Positions 1 through 11,282 of a stretch of 64,000 bases of DNA are shown here, one piece after another. Positions within the stretch are counted from its first letter, which is position 1; each line of letters opens with the position of its first letter. The DNA is from Asparagopsis taxiformis (Eukaryota; Rhodophyta; Florideophyceae; Bonnemaisoniales; Bonnemaisoniaceae). The stretch covers positions 1 through 64,000 of the forward strand of contig JALQPE010000403.1 in the NCBI GenBank assembly GCA_030407315.1, read 5' to 3'. Below the pieces are notes generated by a model. The model was not told the origin of the DNA and ran no database searches. It saw only the letters and a program-made list of their open reading frames with translations. Both the position numbers and the translations under genes were made by a program.

Positions 1-180
1 TTTTGGATGTCCGCCTAGAACCGGACGTCCATGCGGTCTAGTACGTCTAGTATTACTAGGGCGACATCCATTGTTTCTAGTACCACGGATGTCCCCCCTC
101 GGGATGGACTTCCGCCATGTCTATGTCCACCTAGGACGGGGCCGGTTCAGAAATTCAAAAATTTCGACCCCAGAATTTCT
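1..180. repeat. GGAYGTCC/CTAGTA motif cluster, possible element terminus
   Basis: Dense occurrences of GGATGTCC, GGACGTCC, CTAGTA and CTAGTATTACTAG lie in the first 120 bases. The same vocabulary (GGATGTC, GGACGTCC, CTAGTA, TACTAGAG) returns at 17063-17440. Arrays of short sites at both ends of a block are typical of subterminal regions of DNA transposons, so the block 1-17440 may be one composite element extending left of the window. This is an inference; no terminal repeat or target duplication can be checked on the left. Confidence 0.35.
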
Positions 181-1560
181 GCCGCCGTGCTCGACATGGA
201 TGTCCGCATCCATCACGGCGACCACTCTATTTTTCCTTGTCGGTCGACTCCAATTTCGTCTTTATTTTTTCATCCTCTCGCTCCAACCCCCTTCCTGTTG
301 GTGCTCACCTCCCCCGTACTGTACCTCAAACACCCCCAATACCACTCTAGCGCGCATTTTCAGCTACCTATCCCGCTTCCACGTTGCACACCTCCATTCC
401 ATACCTACTTTTCTGCCCTACCGTACAGATTTCGTATAACCAGTCGTCATACTACCTCAGAATAGGGAAAAACACCCCCTATCTCCTCGACCATGCTCTC
501 CCCCATCACCTTTGCAACGTATTGTTCTTCAATACCCTCTCTCCTCTACCTTCAACCCCTCTCCTTCGCCCTCTCCACAAACTTCCCCTGCAGCTTACTC
601 TTCGAAAACCTCTCACTCCCCATCCCGTACCCGACCTACTCCACCCCTCCCTCCCTCAGCTGCTCCATGCCCCCACGACATCCGCATCTTCGATACCGTA
701 TACACCACCACCACCGGCCGACGCTCCCGCTCCCCGCCATCTCCCCAGAAACCTCCCCGCTCTGAACCACATACAACCCCCCACTTCGCACCCATCCTCC
801 CACTCCCCTCCCCCCCAAATACAATAACCCTCTTCTTCACCATCACATCCCCACTCACCACAGCCAGAACAGACGCCACCCCCTCCCCCTCTTTCTCCTC
901 ACTTTCCTAAAACCCCCTCCTCTCGGCGACTTCAACCGCACCCTCCTACGGTCCCACCTAAACACCTCCTTCGCCCTCACTACCCCAACACCCCGCAGCG
1001 TCTCCCCAACCCATAATATGCTCGTCGGCACTCCTCTCCGAATCACACTCCAATCTAAACCCGCACTCCGTACATTTCCACCTCCCCCTGTACCATCCCA
1101 AGATTCCATCCCCCCACAGAACACATCCTCATACACACAGAAGAATTTTCTTCCTCTCATACCTCATCCTTAAAACCTCCATCAGCTCCATGTAAATTTC
1201 GATGTAAAATATTTTCTCCACTATGCAATCTCAAACATGTATGAGCCTATGCCTTTCCGCTTTGTCACCCTTGAATATTGGTACTCATGTATTCATAAAA
1301 TAGGGCCACCCACATCCCTATCCCGTTCTGCAAGCTTTACAAACCACCAGACGCATACTCCACAACTATACAACAAACACTACTCGCTATTTCAGACAAT
1401 GCGGTACACAAGTAGCGTAGTCTCAACCTTCCGTGCAGCCTTCCCTGATGCGTACAAGTGCGAAACACGTCTAGACTACTACTACTACTACGATATAGTG
1501 TATCAAGTGACTGCGGGAATTTTCGGCACAGGAGATGGTTGGGCCACCAAATTGATTTTT
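181..1560. other. Pyrimidine-rich stretch without recognisable gene
   Basis: About 1.4 kb with strong C/T bias on the plus strand from about 240 to 1200 (runs such as CTCCCCC and CACCCCC). Open frames here are by-products of the composition (Pro/Ser/Thr/Leu-rich) and match nothing I recognise. No RNA gene or repeat unit is evident. Confidence 0.5.
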
Positions 1561-1796
1561 CGGAAATTTTAGAATTCTGGGCTGGCCAGCAATGCAATCG
1601 AGCTGGACATCCAGCAGACGTCCAGTAGTGTGTTCGTCGTGAGAGAGTGGGCGGGACCATGATGAAACAAGGACCAAGACGTGTCCCTGACGTATTCAGC
1701 CTGGAATCGACCCTTCGTAAGACGCGATTTTGGCTTACAGTTGGTGCTTACAGAAGCCAGTGGTGACCCCGCTCGGAGCGGCGGCCGGTTTCTGGG

Positions 1797-2011
1797 ACCG
1801 TTGTGGCCAAATTAGATACCTTGATTTCAATTAAAATTTGGGCTATTCTCAAAAACATGCACATGTGAACATGTTTTTGAGATGGGGGTGTGCCGTACGG
1901 CACTTTCGACCGCCAAAATCGATGATTTTTCACAATTTTTTTCTTCCCGAAATTTTAGAATTTCTGGGCTCGCCAGCAATGCAATTGAGCCGGACATCCA
2001 CCAGACGTCTA
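1797..2011 (+). repeat. Palindrome module, copy 1
   Basis: About 200-bp unit beginning CCGTTGTGGCC. It contains a hairpin made of CTCAAAAACATG and CATGTTTTTGAG around CACATGTGAA (about 1848-1881) and a perfect 14-bp palindrome GTGCCGTACGGCAC (1890-1903). It ends near a GACATCC-ACCAGACGTC site. Four further copies exist in the window. Confidence 0.8.
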
Positions 2012-2289
2012 TTTTGGGTTGTTCGTGTGCTACTCAAATCTACGCATTACAGCAACCACGCAGGCGGGCCCACTGTTCATACGAATTGACGTAGTATGTG
2101 CAGCATGATGGGGTGAGTAGTGTTTGTCGTGGAAGTGGGGTGGGAGTATGCCGAAACAGGACCAAAACTTCGCCCTGGCGTATTGAGCCTGAGCCTGGAA
2201 TGACCCTTCGTGAGATGTGGCTTTTGCTTACAGTTGGTGCTTAAGAAGCCAGCGATGGCCCGCTCGGGGCGTCGGCTGGCTTCTTTTGG

Positions 2290-2507
2290 GGCCGTTGTGG
2301 CCAGAATTAAGACACCTTGATTTGAGTTGAATTTTGAGCCATTCTCAAAAACATGCACATGTGAACATGTTTTTGAGATGGGGGTGTGCCGTACGGCACT
2401 TTCGACCCCCAAATCGATGTTTTTTTGCAATTTTCTTGGGCCCGAAATTTTAGAATTTCTGGGCTTGCCAGCAATTCAATTGAGTCGGGCATCCATCGGA
2501 CGTCCAT
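2290..2507 (+). repeat. Palindrome module, copy 2
   Basis: Second copy with the same hairpin and GTGCCGTACGGCAC. It is close to the outer end of the left palindrome arm. The first 50 bases differ from copies 3 and 5, while the second half is nearly identical to copy 5. Confidence 0.8.
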
Positions 2508-3201
2508 TTCAGCTTAGTCTTGTATTGCGCACCTGCACGCATTGCAGCAATGAATCAGGCGAGAGCGCACCGTGCTGCCGTAACGACGAGATGATATAGT
2601 TTCGGAGTGGTTAGTCAGCCTGGCCGGCAGCAGGATGGCACTGGTTGCAACCATTTTCATCCTGCTACCGCACGGCGCACACACACTGCAGCACGCAATT
2701 GACGCTTGAGTCAGAGGCGTGGTGTGCAAGCCGTGCGATGCTGTGTATTTGTGTGTGTGTCTGTGTGGTGGTGCTACTGCTGCATGTTGAAGTACTTCCC
2801 AGGTGTACCACTGGTCCACATCTTTTTGGACTGCCACCGCAGACGTACTCCGACGCATGTACATGCATCGGAAACCGACCGAGATAGCAGAGCAGCAATC
2901 ACTGCTGGCTAGACGTCCAAATTTTTGGTAGGCTCGAGGGCAATGGTTGAGTGGCTGACATTCATCGGACGTCTACCGCTGATGGATGAGCTCCGCGGTA
3001 GGTGTAGGTTTCGCGGTGTTGTCCTACAATGCTGGATGTCGAAGACAACGAGTACATCTACTAGACGTCCAGGTTGACCAGCTGAGCAGAGGAATATGAT
3101 GTGGAGATGAAGGCATTGGTGAGGCTGGCAGGAACGGTTTAACAGTATGGGTGTAGTGGGAGAGTGAGGAAGGGGGGCCGCTCGGGGCACAGGGTGGCTT
3201 C

Positions 3202-3382
3202 TGGGGCCGTTGTGGCCAAATTAGACGACCTGAATTGAATTAAAATTTGGGCTATTCTCAAAAACATGCACATGTGAACATGTTTTTGAGATGGGGGTGT
3301 GCCGTACGGCACTTTCGACCTCCCAAATCGATGTTTTTTTGCAATTTTCTTGGGCCCGAAATTTTAGAATTTCTGGGCTTGC
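3202..3382 (+). repeat. Palindrome module, copy 3
   Basis: Internal copy within the left arm, with the GGGGCCGTTGTGGCC start, the hairpin and GTGCCGTACGGCAC. It stops at GGGCTTGC, where unrelated arm sequence begins. Its mirror is copy 4. Confidence 0.8.
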
Positions 3383-4236
3383 ATGTTTGTAAAGAGGGTA
3401 GCGAAGGCGATATTAGAGGGAAAGAGAGGCTGGAAAGTAGAGGAGCGGCTGGTCGTAGCGGCTGAATGCCTTGGAGAGTTGCACTAAATTAGTTTGGTTA
3501 GTTACGCTGGTAAAGAAGTTAAATACGTTCTCGTGTCTCTTGTTCTGGACGATGTGACGGTGTGTGTCATAATGTGGTGGAAGTAAGAGGGTGAGCATCG
3601 GGGTGGGAGTATGGGACGATATAATCAGATGGAGATGAAGTGCTGGCAGGAATGATACTCTGTGACTGCGAGTCGTGCGCAATGGAAGAGGGCAGTGCGA
3701 CAGATCGTATGTGTAGGAGTAATGGATCAGTGGGTGTGTCGAATAATACGCGAAGCGAAGCAGCATACCTGGCGCAAGGACTGGTGTGGCGATTGTCGTC
3801 TCATTCATTGAAGTGATGGGACGTGCAGTGGAAAACGGGTGGGTGTTGGTTGGGTGGCACATCGAGTGAATCACGGAAAATACGTTTTCCCTTGGACGAC
3901 GCTCTCTGCCCGCATATAGATGCCACGAAGCCATGTGCGGAGACGGGTGTGACGTTCGCGGGCGGTGGTGGGTGAAAACCCATCTTATCGCACCAGTTTA
4001 TAGTCTCCTACCTACCCTAGAGCTCTTTTGACGTGCCCAGTCCTAAGTTTCGTACCACTTGATCACTCACACTATATTTTTATGGTTAAACACATTATAA
4101 TGTGATTCTATAGAATCACAGTTGATGGACAGCATCATATCCGTTTATTGTTGGTGATATAGCGATATAAATTAACTGAGGAGATTGTTGAGGTTGTACT
4201 TCGGGTACGATGTTGAATGTTAGATTAGAATTCCCG
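3383..4236. other. Left-arm segment without recognisable gene
   Basis: Contains a 173-codon minus-strand frame (3413-3934) that recurs in truncated, altered form in the right arm and resembles nothing I know. At 4091-4120 two overlapping perfect palindromes occur, CACATTATAATGTG and TGTGATTCTATAGAATCACA; they recur in mirror at 11399-11428. They may be regulatory or binding sites, but nothing else supports that. Confidence 0.4.
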
Positions 4237-5366
4237 TCAATATAACTGTACCATCATCCATCCGCTCGCATTCATCCATGTATGGATGGCGTTTCTCGAC
4301 ATGGCTACTATGTAATTATGAGCGATTGGCAGTGGCAAAGGGAAATCTACGACAACTGTCCACCCAATTGCGTGCAATCTCTTGCTCATTAACTCTTCCT
4401 CTCGCCCCTCTTCAGTAACTTCTCCACCCCCCAATCTCTCCCCATCTCCACCATCTTCCTAATATCTGAACCGCATAAAAATACGGCATCCCTTCTCGTC
4501 ATAATCCTCCTCAACCATGTGCACTGCCTGCACTTCATTCTCACACCACCCTTGCTGTACAATGTACTCCACTTCAGCACCACTCATAATCTGTACCGAG
4601 GGTTCAAACGCCGCTGTTACATATTTGACCATAAAGTCGTTGCGAACGTTTGCATACAAATATCTCTTCTCAAATGCGCGCAGTGCCGACAAGAATTTCA
4701 ATCCTAATATGTTATTATCACTCGACATGGCGACCAGCAATCCATCTTCATCTCTTAATAACAACTCCTTCGCCGTTTCGCCGAAAACATTTTCCGCCAT
4801 TCCCATTAAGCCGTCCGGAATGAGCCGATAAACCCCAAAACTTGTGCATCCCAAGGTGCGGACTTGCTACCGAGATAAATCGGCGTCCAATCAAGTCCGC
4901 AACCAGATCCGTTTCCTCATTGTATAGCTTTGCAGCTGCGTACCGCACATACAAACCACCCAACAAGAACCCTACTAAACTGATTGCATGAAAATGTCAT
5001 TCTCTGCAACAATTCTTTGCATATCTTCGGCCAATCTCTAGCCTCCGAGTAGGATACCATCGTGGGTGTTATCCGTATTCACCTTTGTCACAAGCACTAA
5101 TAATTCGCAGCTCGAAGAGCTGTAGCTGCTTGCAGTTCATCCAAGACATATGTAAGGTGTTCTAAAGCACCATGGAGCTCATGAGCGAGGACGAGTAGTT
5201 CTGTGGGAGGTGCGCGTATGAGCGCGTCATGTGGCAGAACGAGGGGTGGAGACGCTGGACGACGGAGTGCTATTGCGAAAGGAAGACGCACGGTAACATT
5301 AATCACTATTCCCCTAATTGCCCAACTCGAGTAGTAATTAAGACGACTCTTCCCCGACATGATCAA
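4237..5366 (-). pseudogene. DUF676 (putative serine esterase/lipase) pseudogene, left copy
   Basis: Reading the minus strand in pieces recovers the DUF676 order. First comes an N-terminal LLVLAHELHGALEHLTYVLDEL (family: LVVLxHGLxGxxxxL). Next is a VNTDNTHDGILLGG segment with an in-frame TAG, then SLVGFLLGGLYVRYA at the nucleophile elbow, FISVASPHLGMHKFWG, LSALRAFEKRYLYANV and the C-terminal IAHNYIV/HTWMNASG block. The elbow reads GFLLGG where the family has GHSLGG, so the catalytic serine is lost. At least two frameshifts and two in-frame stops are present. Relative to the right copy it lacks one codon (WTVVVDF versus WTVVAVDF). A captured host-gene relic, not functional. Confidence 0.8.
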
Positions 5367-5576
5367 TCATTCCGTAACCGCACGCTTCATTGCTCTGTGA
5401 AAAAGTGTATCCAACACACTTGTTGCCAGCATGTATGAGAATGGTCGTAGAGCTGAGAGAGCTATCTTACAGATTGTATAATGCGTGTAAAAGTAGGAGT
5501 CTTGATGTTTGTCAAGGATGTCTAAAATTGTAGACAGCGTCGAAAAGATCAGCGCACATGAGCGCTCAGAATACGA

Positions 5577-6912
5577 TTACAAATCGCCTGCTTCACTCGC
5601 GACTGAAATCGAAACCAACATCGCATGAAGAGCTTTTTTCGAATCTTCAACGGCATTCGTCATGATGTGCGGTGTAATAATATTCACATAAGTCCCGGCA
5701 CCTAGGAACAACAACGCCTGTAGAAGCAGATCCAGAATACAACATCGATCAGTTTCGCAATGCCAAAATCCATCCAGACGATCCTCATCGGTGGGCAACG
5801 ACGATATTTTCATACGCTCCATCAACAAAACCATAACCGCTGCTACTGGACAGGCAGACAGTTTGTGATGACTTCCATAAGGCGTATTCGCAGTGCAGTC
5901 ACAAATCAACACGCCCACCGTCAGCCGCAGCGAGAAAAGCCCTTTCATCGCTAACTCTCAAACACGTCGCCAATAATTGCGAACAGGCGTCCACAACGAC
6001 GTTGCTTTCCGCAGATTTGTGTTGCGTCAATTCGCCGGCATTCGCATCCGAAAGGTCGCACATAACCTCTGCAATCGCACGATGAACAGGATCCGGGTCT
6101 GGCGTGTCCTGCGCGGCATGAAAAGAAGGCTTGAGTTGGGTGCAAATCATGTGCAAAAGCTGATGAGAAGTTTGCGAATAACCGATGACATCGCACAGCG
6201 CGGCAGCGGCATGTTCTGCAATTTGCGGGATACCAATCGCGGCGATGATTGTCGACAGAATAGCCGGGTCGCTCGAATAGGCCTGCCAGGCTTGTAAACA
6301 AGAGACAGCGGCACGGGCATTACGCAAAGCCGCATGGTCGAGATGGGCAGGAAGATTGGCCTGCAAATTGGCCATCATGAAGAGAGGCGTCTGCTGAACA
6401 ACGTGTGCATTTGTGGCACAAAAGCGGTGCAAAGGCTGCGTCTCGGCGTGTTGATACTCGAGCATGACGGCCGACATGACGTGAAATATGCGCACCTGTT
6501 CGTCGGCGAGTACGCAGCGGGGGTCGAGCCACATGGAGATGCGCAGCGACGATTGAAAATGTGCCATCGCAAAGGCGCATGCCGCGCGCGAAGAAATAGA
6601 GGGCAGAGGGGTGGTGGAGCGGGAGCGCGAGCGCGAGGGCACGAGGCGGGATTCATAAGGCGTAGATGCGTTGTGGGTCATCGGTGAACATCAACCAATC
6701 GGTTTGGAATCGACGATGCAGCGTAGTGGCGGCGAACAGAAGCGCGTGTGGCGTCGCATCGGTGTGATCAATTGTGCGCATATGGAACATGTTGATTGGG
6801 AATGACGCACGGCGGTGAGATAACGATCGGCTTGCGATATTTTTGTGCCGCGGTCGAGTGTGGGCAAAGCGAGATGCACGTTGGCGAGGGTGAATTGATG
6901 TGTGTTTGTCAT
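5577..6912 (-). pseudogene. Importin-13/transportin-3-like pseudogene, left copy
   Basis: Broken N-terminal part of an importin-beta-family receptor of the transportin-3/importin-13 (Mtr10) type. Pieces in order: TLANVHLALPTLDRGTKISQ, then FAATTLHRRFQTDW (family FAAQTLxxKIQxDF; out of frame in this arm), ACAFAMAHFQSSLRISMW, DEQVRIFHVMSAVM, a long HEAT-like segment around SCLQAWQAYSSDPAILSTI, and a final helix-rich block ending SVASEAGDL. In this arm one A is missing in the GATCAACACC stretch (near 6769) and one G near 5923, relative to the right arm. The middle 260-codon stretch is uninterrupted only here. No function expected. Confidence 0.65.
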
Positions 6913-7450
6913 GGATTACGATTAGCGACTTGATCCATGAAAGTGTATGTTGGAAAAATAGTCGGAGCGTGTTGTGGTGTGGGGCGTTTGGTCAATCTTG
7001 CGTTCAGCCTTTCTGTGTGCCTCTCGACCCCATTTCCGGACACCTGTCTCAACACACATTCTGCTCGCCCATTGGCTGTTTCACACGCTGGTGATGTTTA
7101 CAATGTCAGCATGTCTCCCAGACTTCGTAACCGACTATGGAATGGTGTGGCCGTATTTTGCGCCTCTCGTCGACGCTCTGCAGAGGTAATGTATACGTTG
7201 CTGTGCGCCCAAGTGGGCCTTGGTAGATCCAATGAAATTTTGCTCGACTTGGGCGATGGCAGTCAGCTCGGACAGCAAGCCAAGAAGCGTGGTACAGATG
7301 CAAAAGCTGTCAGTATTATTGTTACACTGCCTCAGGTTCTATTGACCTATTTGGTCACCTGTGATGATGGCAGTTGGATTGATGATACAAGCCTTTTTTC
7401 ATTGATGAATTTGACACGTCCACTCTGTCCATTTGGGAAGAAATTATACT

Positions 7451-7500
7451 CTCCATGCCCACTGGGCATGGAGTACAATACGACTGGCAGTCGTATTGTA
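7451..7500. repeat. Two adjacent perfect hairpins
   Basis: 7451-7473 is an 11-bp perfect stem with a one-base loop (CTCCATGCCCA-C-TGGGCATGGAG arrangement). 7474-7500 follows with no gap and is a 13-bp perfect stem with a one-base loop. Both lie in the spacer of the large palindrome, inside a 214-codon frame (6937-7581) that starts in the arm and matches nothing known. One-base loops and exact symmetry suggest fold-back duplication, not selected RNA hairpins. Confidence 0.85.
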
Positions 7501-7572
7501 ATGTGTTTATTTTCCAAGGAACTGGATATCAACGACCGTGAACTCGTGCCTCTATGGATAGAACGCTGTAAT

Positions 7573-8391
7573 TCTAATTAGTCCGCAGGGTGCTACTTTT
7601 CTTCTAGATCGCATTGAGAGGTTGCAAAGGTTCCCGATGTTGCGAACTTTTGCGTACAATGCTGCCAGGCATGAGAGTCCTGTGCAATTGTCTCTCTCAA
7701 TGTTGAGAGACATGACTCAGGAGCTGCAGAATTTATCCAGTAACTTTGTTCCCAACTTATTCAGAGTGTTTTTTGCATGGTATCAAGATGATAATGGTTG
7801 AGAATCCTGCTGAACTCCAATTTAGAAGCGTGGAGGACGCCGAATACGCGGACTCCGCGTCACTCATTGTTGCAGACGCAAAGCTCACAGAGGCAACAGT
7901 ACGCTCCAGGAGCAAGCGAAGAACACGCACAGAACGGAAGGAGAGAACCGGTGCCTCTCTTGCTGCGGCTAGAAAGAGAACAGGGGTTGCCTTTGCAGAT
8001 TCTCTTTTATTCCCAGCCATTGTTGTAGCGAAGGGCAAACGTGAGGCTGAATCTGCTGCTGGACCTCATCGAGCTCCGTGATCGCATCGTTTCCAGTTAC
8101 TACTTTTCCGACAACTCTTCCACGATGAAATTAGCAGTGACCAACGATCGCCAATTCACTGCCTATTCTGGATACTTGGGTCAATATTGTACTGTGTAGA
8201 TAGTTGATGCACGCTCTGGAATAGTTTATCACACTCTTTCCGACTTGCATCTATGGGCGTTGTTAATATCATCTGAAAGCGGCGGAGACCTCGAAGCGTT
8301 GCGTTTCATCTCAAATTGCAGTGTTTTTTCTGCAAACGCAGCAGTACAATGGAATGCTTTCCAAGAGAAACCAGACTTGGACGTCACCTGA
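7573..8391 (+). pseudogene. Unrecognised gene fragment in palindrome spacer
   Basis: The unique spacer (7096-8418) holds protein-like stretches in shifting plus-strand frames. One is near 7585-7800 (ATFLLDRIERLQRF, then SLSMLRDMTQELQNLSSNF up to a stop after WYQDDNG). Another is near 8040-8391 (LNLLLDLIELRDRIVSSYYF, then SGYLGQYC, an in-frame TAG, IVDARSGIVYHTLSDLHLWA, and QEKPDLDVT before a stop). The text looks like a decayed globular protein, probably a third captured host-gene piece. I do not recognise the family. Confidence 0.45.
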
Positions 8392-8601
8392 AGCAGAGAA
8401 GTCATTATCATCGAGTGTATCACCAGCGTGTGAAACAGCCAATGGGCGAGCAGAATGTGTGTTGAGACAGGTGTCCGGAAATGGGGTCGAGAGGCACACA
8501 GAAAGGCTGAACGCAAGATTGACCAAACGCCCCACACCACAACACGCTCCGACTATTTTTCCAACATACACTTTCATGGATCAAGTCGCTAATCGTAATC
8601 C

Positions 8602-9938
8602 ATGACAAACACACATCAATTCACCCTCGCCAACGTGCATCTCGCTTTGCCCACACTCGACCGCGGCACAAAAATATCGCAAGCCGATCGTTATCTCACC
8701 GCCGTGCGTCATTCCCAATCAACATGTTCCATATGCGCACAATTGATCAACACCGATGCGACGCCACACGCGCTTCTGTTCGCCGCCACTACGCTGCATC
8801 GTCGATTCCAAACCGATTGGTTGATGTTCACCGATGACCCACAACGCATCTACGCCTTATGAATCCCGCCTCGTGCCCTCGCGCTCGCGCTCCCGCTCCA
8901 CCACCCCTCTGCCCTCTATTTCTTCGCGCGCGCATGCGCCTTTGCGATGGCACATTTTCAATCGTCGCTGCGCATCTCCATGTGGCTCGACCCCCGCTGC
9001 GTACTCGCCGACGAACAGGTGCGCATATTTCACGTCATGTCGGCCGTCATGCTCGAGTATCAACACGCCGAGACGCAGCCTTTGCACCGCTTTTGTGCCA
9101 CAAATGCACACGTTGTTCAGCAGACGCCTCTCTTCATGATGGCCAATTTGCAGGCCAATCTTCCTGCCCATCTCGACCATGCGGCTTTGCGTAATGCCCG
9201 TGCCGCTGTCTCTTGTTTACAAGCCTGGCAGGCCTATTCGAGCGACCCGGCTATTCTGTCGACAATCATCGCCGCGATTGGTATCCCGCAAATTGCAGAA
9301 CATGCCGCTGCCGCGCTGTGCGATGTCATCGGTTATTCGCAAACTTCTCATCAGCTTTTGCACATGATTTGCACCCAACTCAAGCCTTCTTTTCATGCCG
9401 CGCAGGACACGCCAGACCCGGATCCTGTTCATCGTGCGATTGCAGAGGTTATGTGCGACCTTTCGGATGCGAATGCCGGCGAATTGACGCAACACAAATC
9501 TGCGGAAAGCAACGTCGTTGTGGACGCCTGTTCGCAATTATTGGCGACGTGTTTGAGAGTTAGCGATGAAAGGGCTTTTCTCGCTGCGGCTGACGGGTGG
9601 GCGTGTTGATTTGTGACTGCACTGCGAATACGCCTTATGGAAGTCATCACAAACTGTCTGCCTGTCCAGTAGCAGCGGTTATGGTTTTGTTGATGGAGCG
9701 TATGAAAATATCGTCGTTGCCCACCGATGAGGATCGTCTGGATGGATTTTGGCATTGCGAAACTGATCGATGTTGTATTCTGGATCTGCTTCTACAGGCG
9801 TTGTTGTTCCTAGGTGCCGGGACTTATGTGAATATTATTACACCGCACATCATGACGAATGCCGTTGAAGATTCGAAAAAAGCTCTTCATGCGATGTTGG
9901 TTTCGATTTCAGTCGCGAGTGAAGCAGGCGATTTGTAA
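8602..9938 (+). pseudogene. Importin-13/transportin-3-like pseudogene, right copy
   Basis: Mirror of the left copy. Here the N-terminal segment is open through ATPHALLFAATTLHRRFQTDW to RIYAL and then a TGA. The frame shift needed after RIYAL is shared with the left arm, so it predates the duplication. A base is missing near 8934 (GCGCGCGCATGCG versus GCGCGCGGCATGCG on the left), which breaks the ACAFAMAHFQ join. An extra G near 9597 ends the middle block at ADGWAC. The last block, ending SVASEAGDL, closes at 9938. Arm-specific indels show neutral decay after duplication. Confidence 0.65.
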
Positions 9939-10148
9939 TCGTATTCTGAGCGCTCATGTGCGCTGATCTTTTCGACGCTGTCTACAATTTTAGACATCCT
10001 TGACAAACATCAAGACTCCTACTTTTACACGCATTATACAATCTGTAAGATAGCTCTCTCAGCTCTACGACCATTCTCATACATGCTGGCAACAAGTGTG
10101 TTGGATACACTTTTTCACAGAGCAATGAAGCGTGCGGTTACGGAATGA

Positions 10149-11282
10149 TTGATCATGTCGGGGAAGAGTCGTCTTAATTACTACTCGAGTTGGGCAATTA
10201 GGGGAATAGTGATTAATGTTACCGTGCGTCTTCCTTTCGCAATAGCACTCCGTCGTCCAGCGTCTCCACCCCTCGTTCTGCCACATGACGCGCTCATACG
10301 CGCACCTCCCACAGAACTACTCGTCCTCGCTCATGAGCTCCATGGTGCTTTAGAACACCTTACATATGTCTTGGATGAACTGCAAGCAGCTACAGCTCTT
10401 CGAGCTGCGAATTATTAGTGCTTGTGACAAAGGTGAATACGGATAACACCCACGATGGTATCCTACTCGGAGGCTAGAGATTGGCCGAAGATATGCAAAG
10501 AATTGTTGCAGAGAATGACATTTTCAATGCAATCAGTTTAGTAGGGTTCTTGTTGGGTGGTTTGTATGTGCGGTACGCAGCTGCAAAGCTATACAATGAG
10601 GAAACGGATCTGGTTGCGGACTTGATTGGACGCCGATTTATCTCGGTAGCAAGTCCGCACCTTGGGATGCACAAGTTTTGGGGTTTATCGGCTCATTCCG
10701 GACGGCTTAATGGGAATGGCGGAAAATGTTTTCGGCGAAACGGCGAAGGAGTTGTTATTAAGAGATGAAGATGGATTGCTGGTCGCCATGTCGAGTGATA
10801 ATAACATATTAGGATTGAAATTCTTGTCGGCACTGCGCGCATTTGAGAAGAGATATTTGTATGCAAACGTTCGCAACGACTTTATGGTCAAATATGTAAC
10901 AGCGGCGTTTGAACCCTCGGTACAGATTATGAGTGGTGCTGAAGTGGAGTACATTGTACAGCAAGGGTGGTGTGAGAATGAAGTGCAGGCAGTGCACATG
11001 GTTGAGGAGGATTATGACGAGAAGGGATGCCGTATTTTTATGCGGTTCAGATATTAGGAAGATGGTGGAGATGGGGAGAGATTGGGGGGTGGAGAAGTTA
11101 CTGAAGAGGGGCGAGAGGAAGAGTTAATGAGCAAGAGATTGCACGCAATTGGGTGGACAGTTGTCGCAGTAGATTTCCCTTTGCCACTGCCAATCGCTCA
11201 TAATTACATAGTAGCCATGTCGAGAAACGCCATCCATACATGGATGAATGCGAGCGGATGGATGATGGTACAGTTATATTGA
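10149..11282 (+). pseudogene. DUF676 lipase-like pseudogene, right copy
   Basis: Mirror of the left copy, with the same frameshifts, the same TAG between ILLGG and RLAEDM, the same GFLLGG elbow lacking the catalytic serine, and the same in-frame TAG after IFMRFRY at 11055-11057. Because every major lesion is common to both arms, the gene was dead before the palindrome formed, or the arms have since been homogenised. It lies about 210 bp downstream of the importin-like relic on the same strand, so the two relics travelled together. Confidence 0.8.

Larger units (their letters stand above)
1640..2510. repeat. Two diverged direct repeats, about 0.45 kb each
   Basis: Two successive copies share, in order, a GGACCAA(G/A)AC block, GCCTGGAATSRACCCTTCGT, CTTACAGTTGGTGCTTA, GAAGCCAG, the CCGTTGTGGCC block and the palindrome module ending in a GACGTC-type site (copy 1 about 1660-2011, copy 2 about 2160-2507). 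They differ by many substitutions, so this is an old tandem duplication. A partial earlier copy of the distal end lies at 1560-1630. Confidence 0.7.
2340..7095. repeat. Left arm of 10.8-kb palindrome
   Basis: This arm is the reverse complement of 8419-13187. Position pairs sum to 15514 at the inner edge and 15527 at the outer edge, so only a few small indels separate arms of about 4.75 kb. The inner edge is sharp: both arms share the sequence ending GCTGGTGAT and diverge immediately afterwards. The outer edge lies in the palindrome-module family, where copies are interchangeable, so it is less exact. It carries outward-reading broken copies of an importin-like and a DUF676 lipase-like gene. 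Confidence 0.95.

Noticed and set aside
613..1160. Minus-strand frames rich in Gly/Arg/Val
   Set aside because: Shadows of the pyrimidine-rich plus strand; no motif.
6937..7581. 214-codon plus-strand frame at the palindrome centre
   Set aside because: It begins inside the arm antisense to the importin-like relic and crosses into unrelated spacer; no recognisable domain, and the mirrored arm gives a different continuation.
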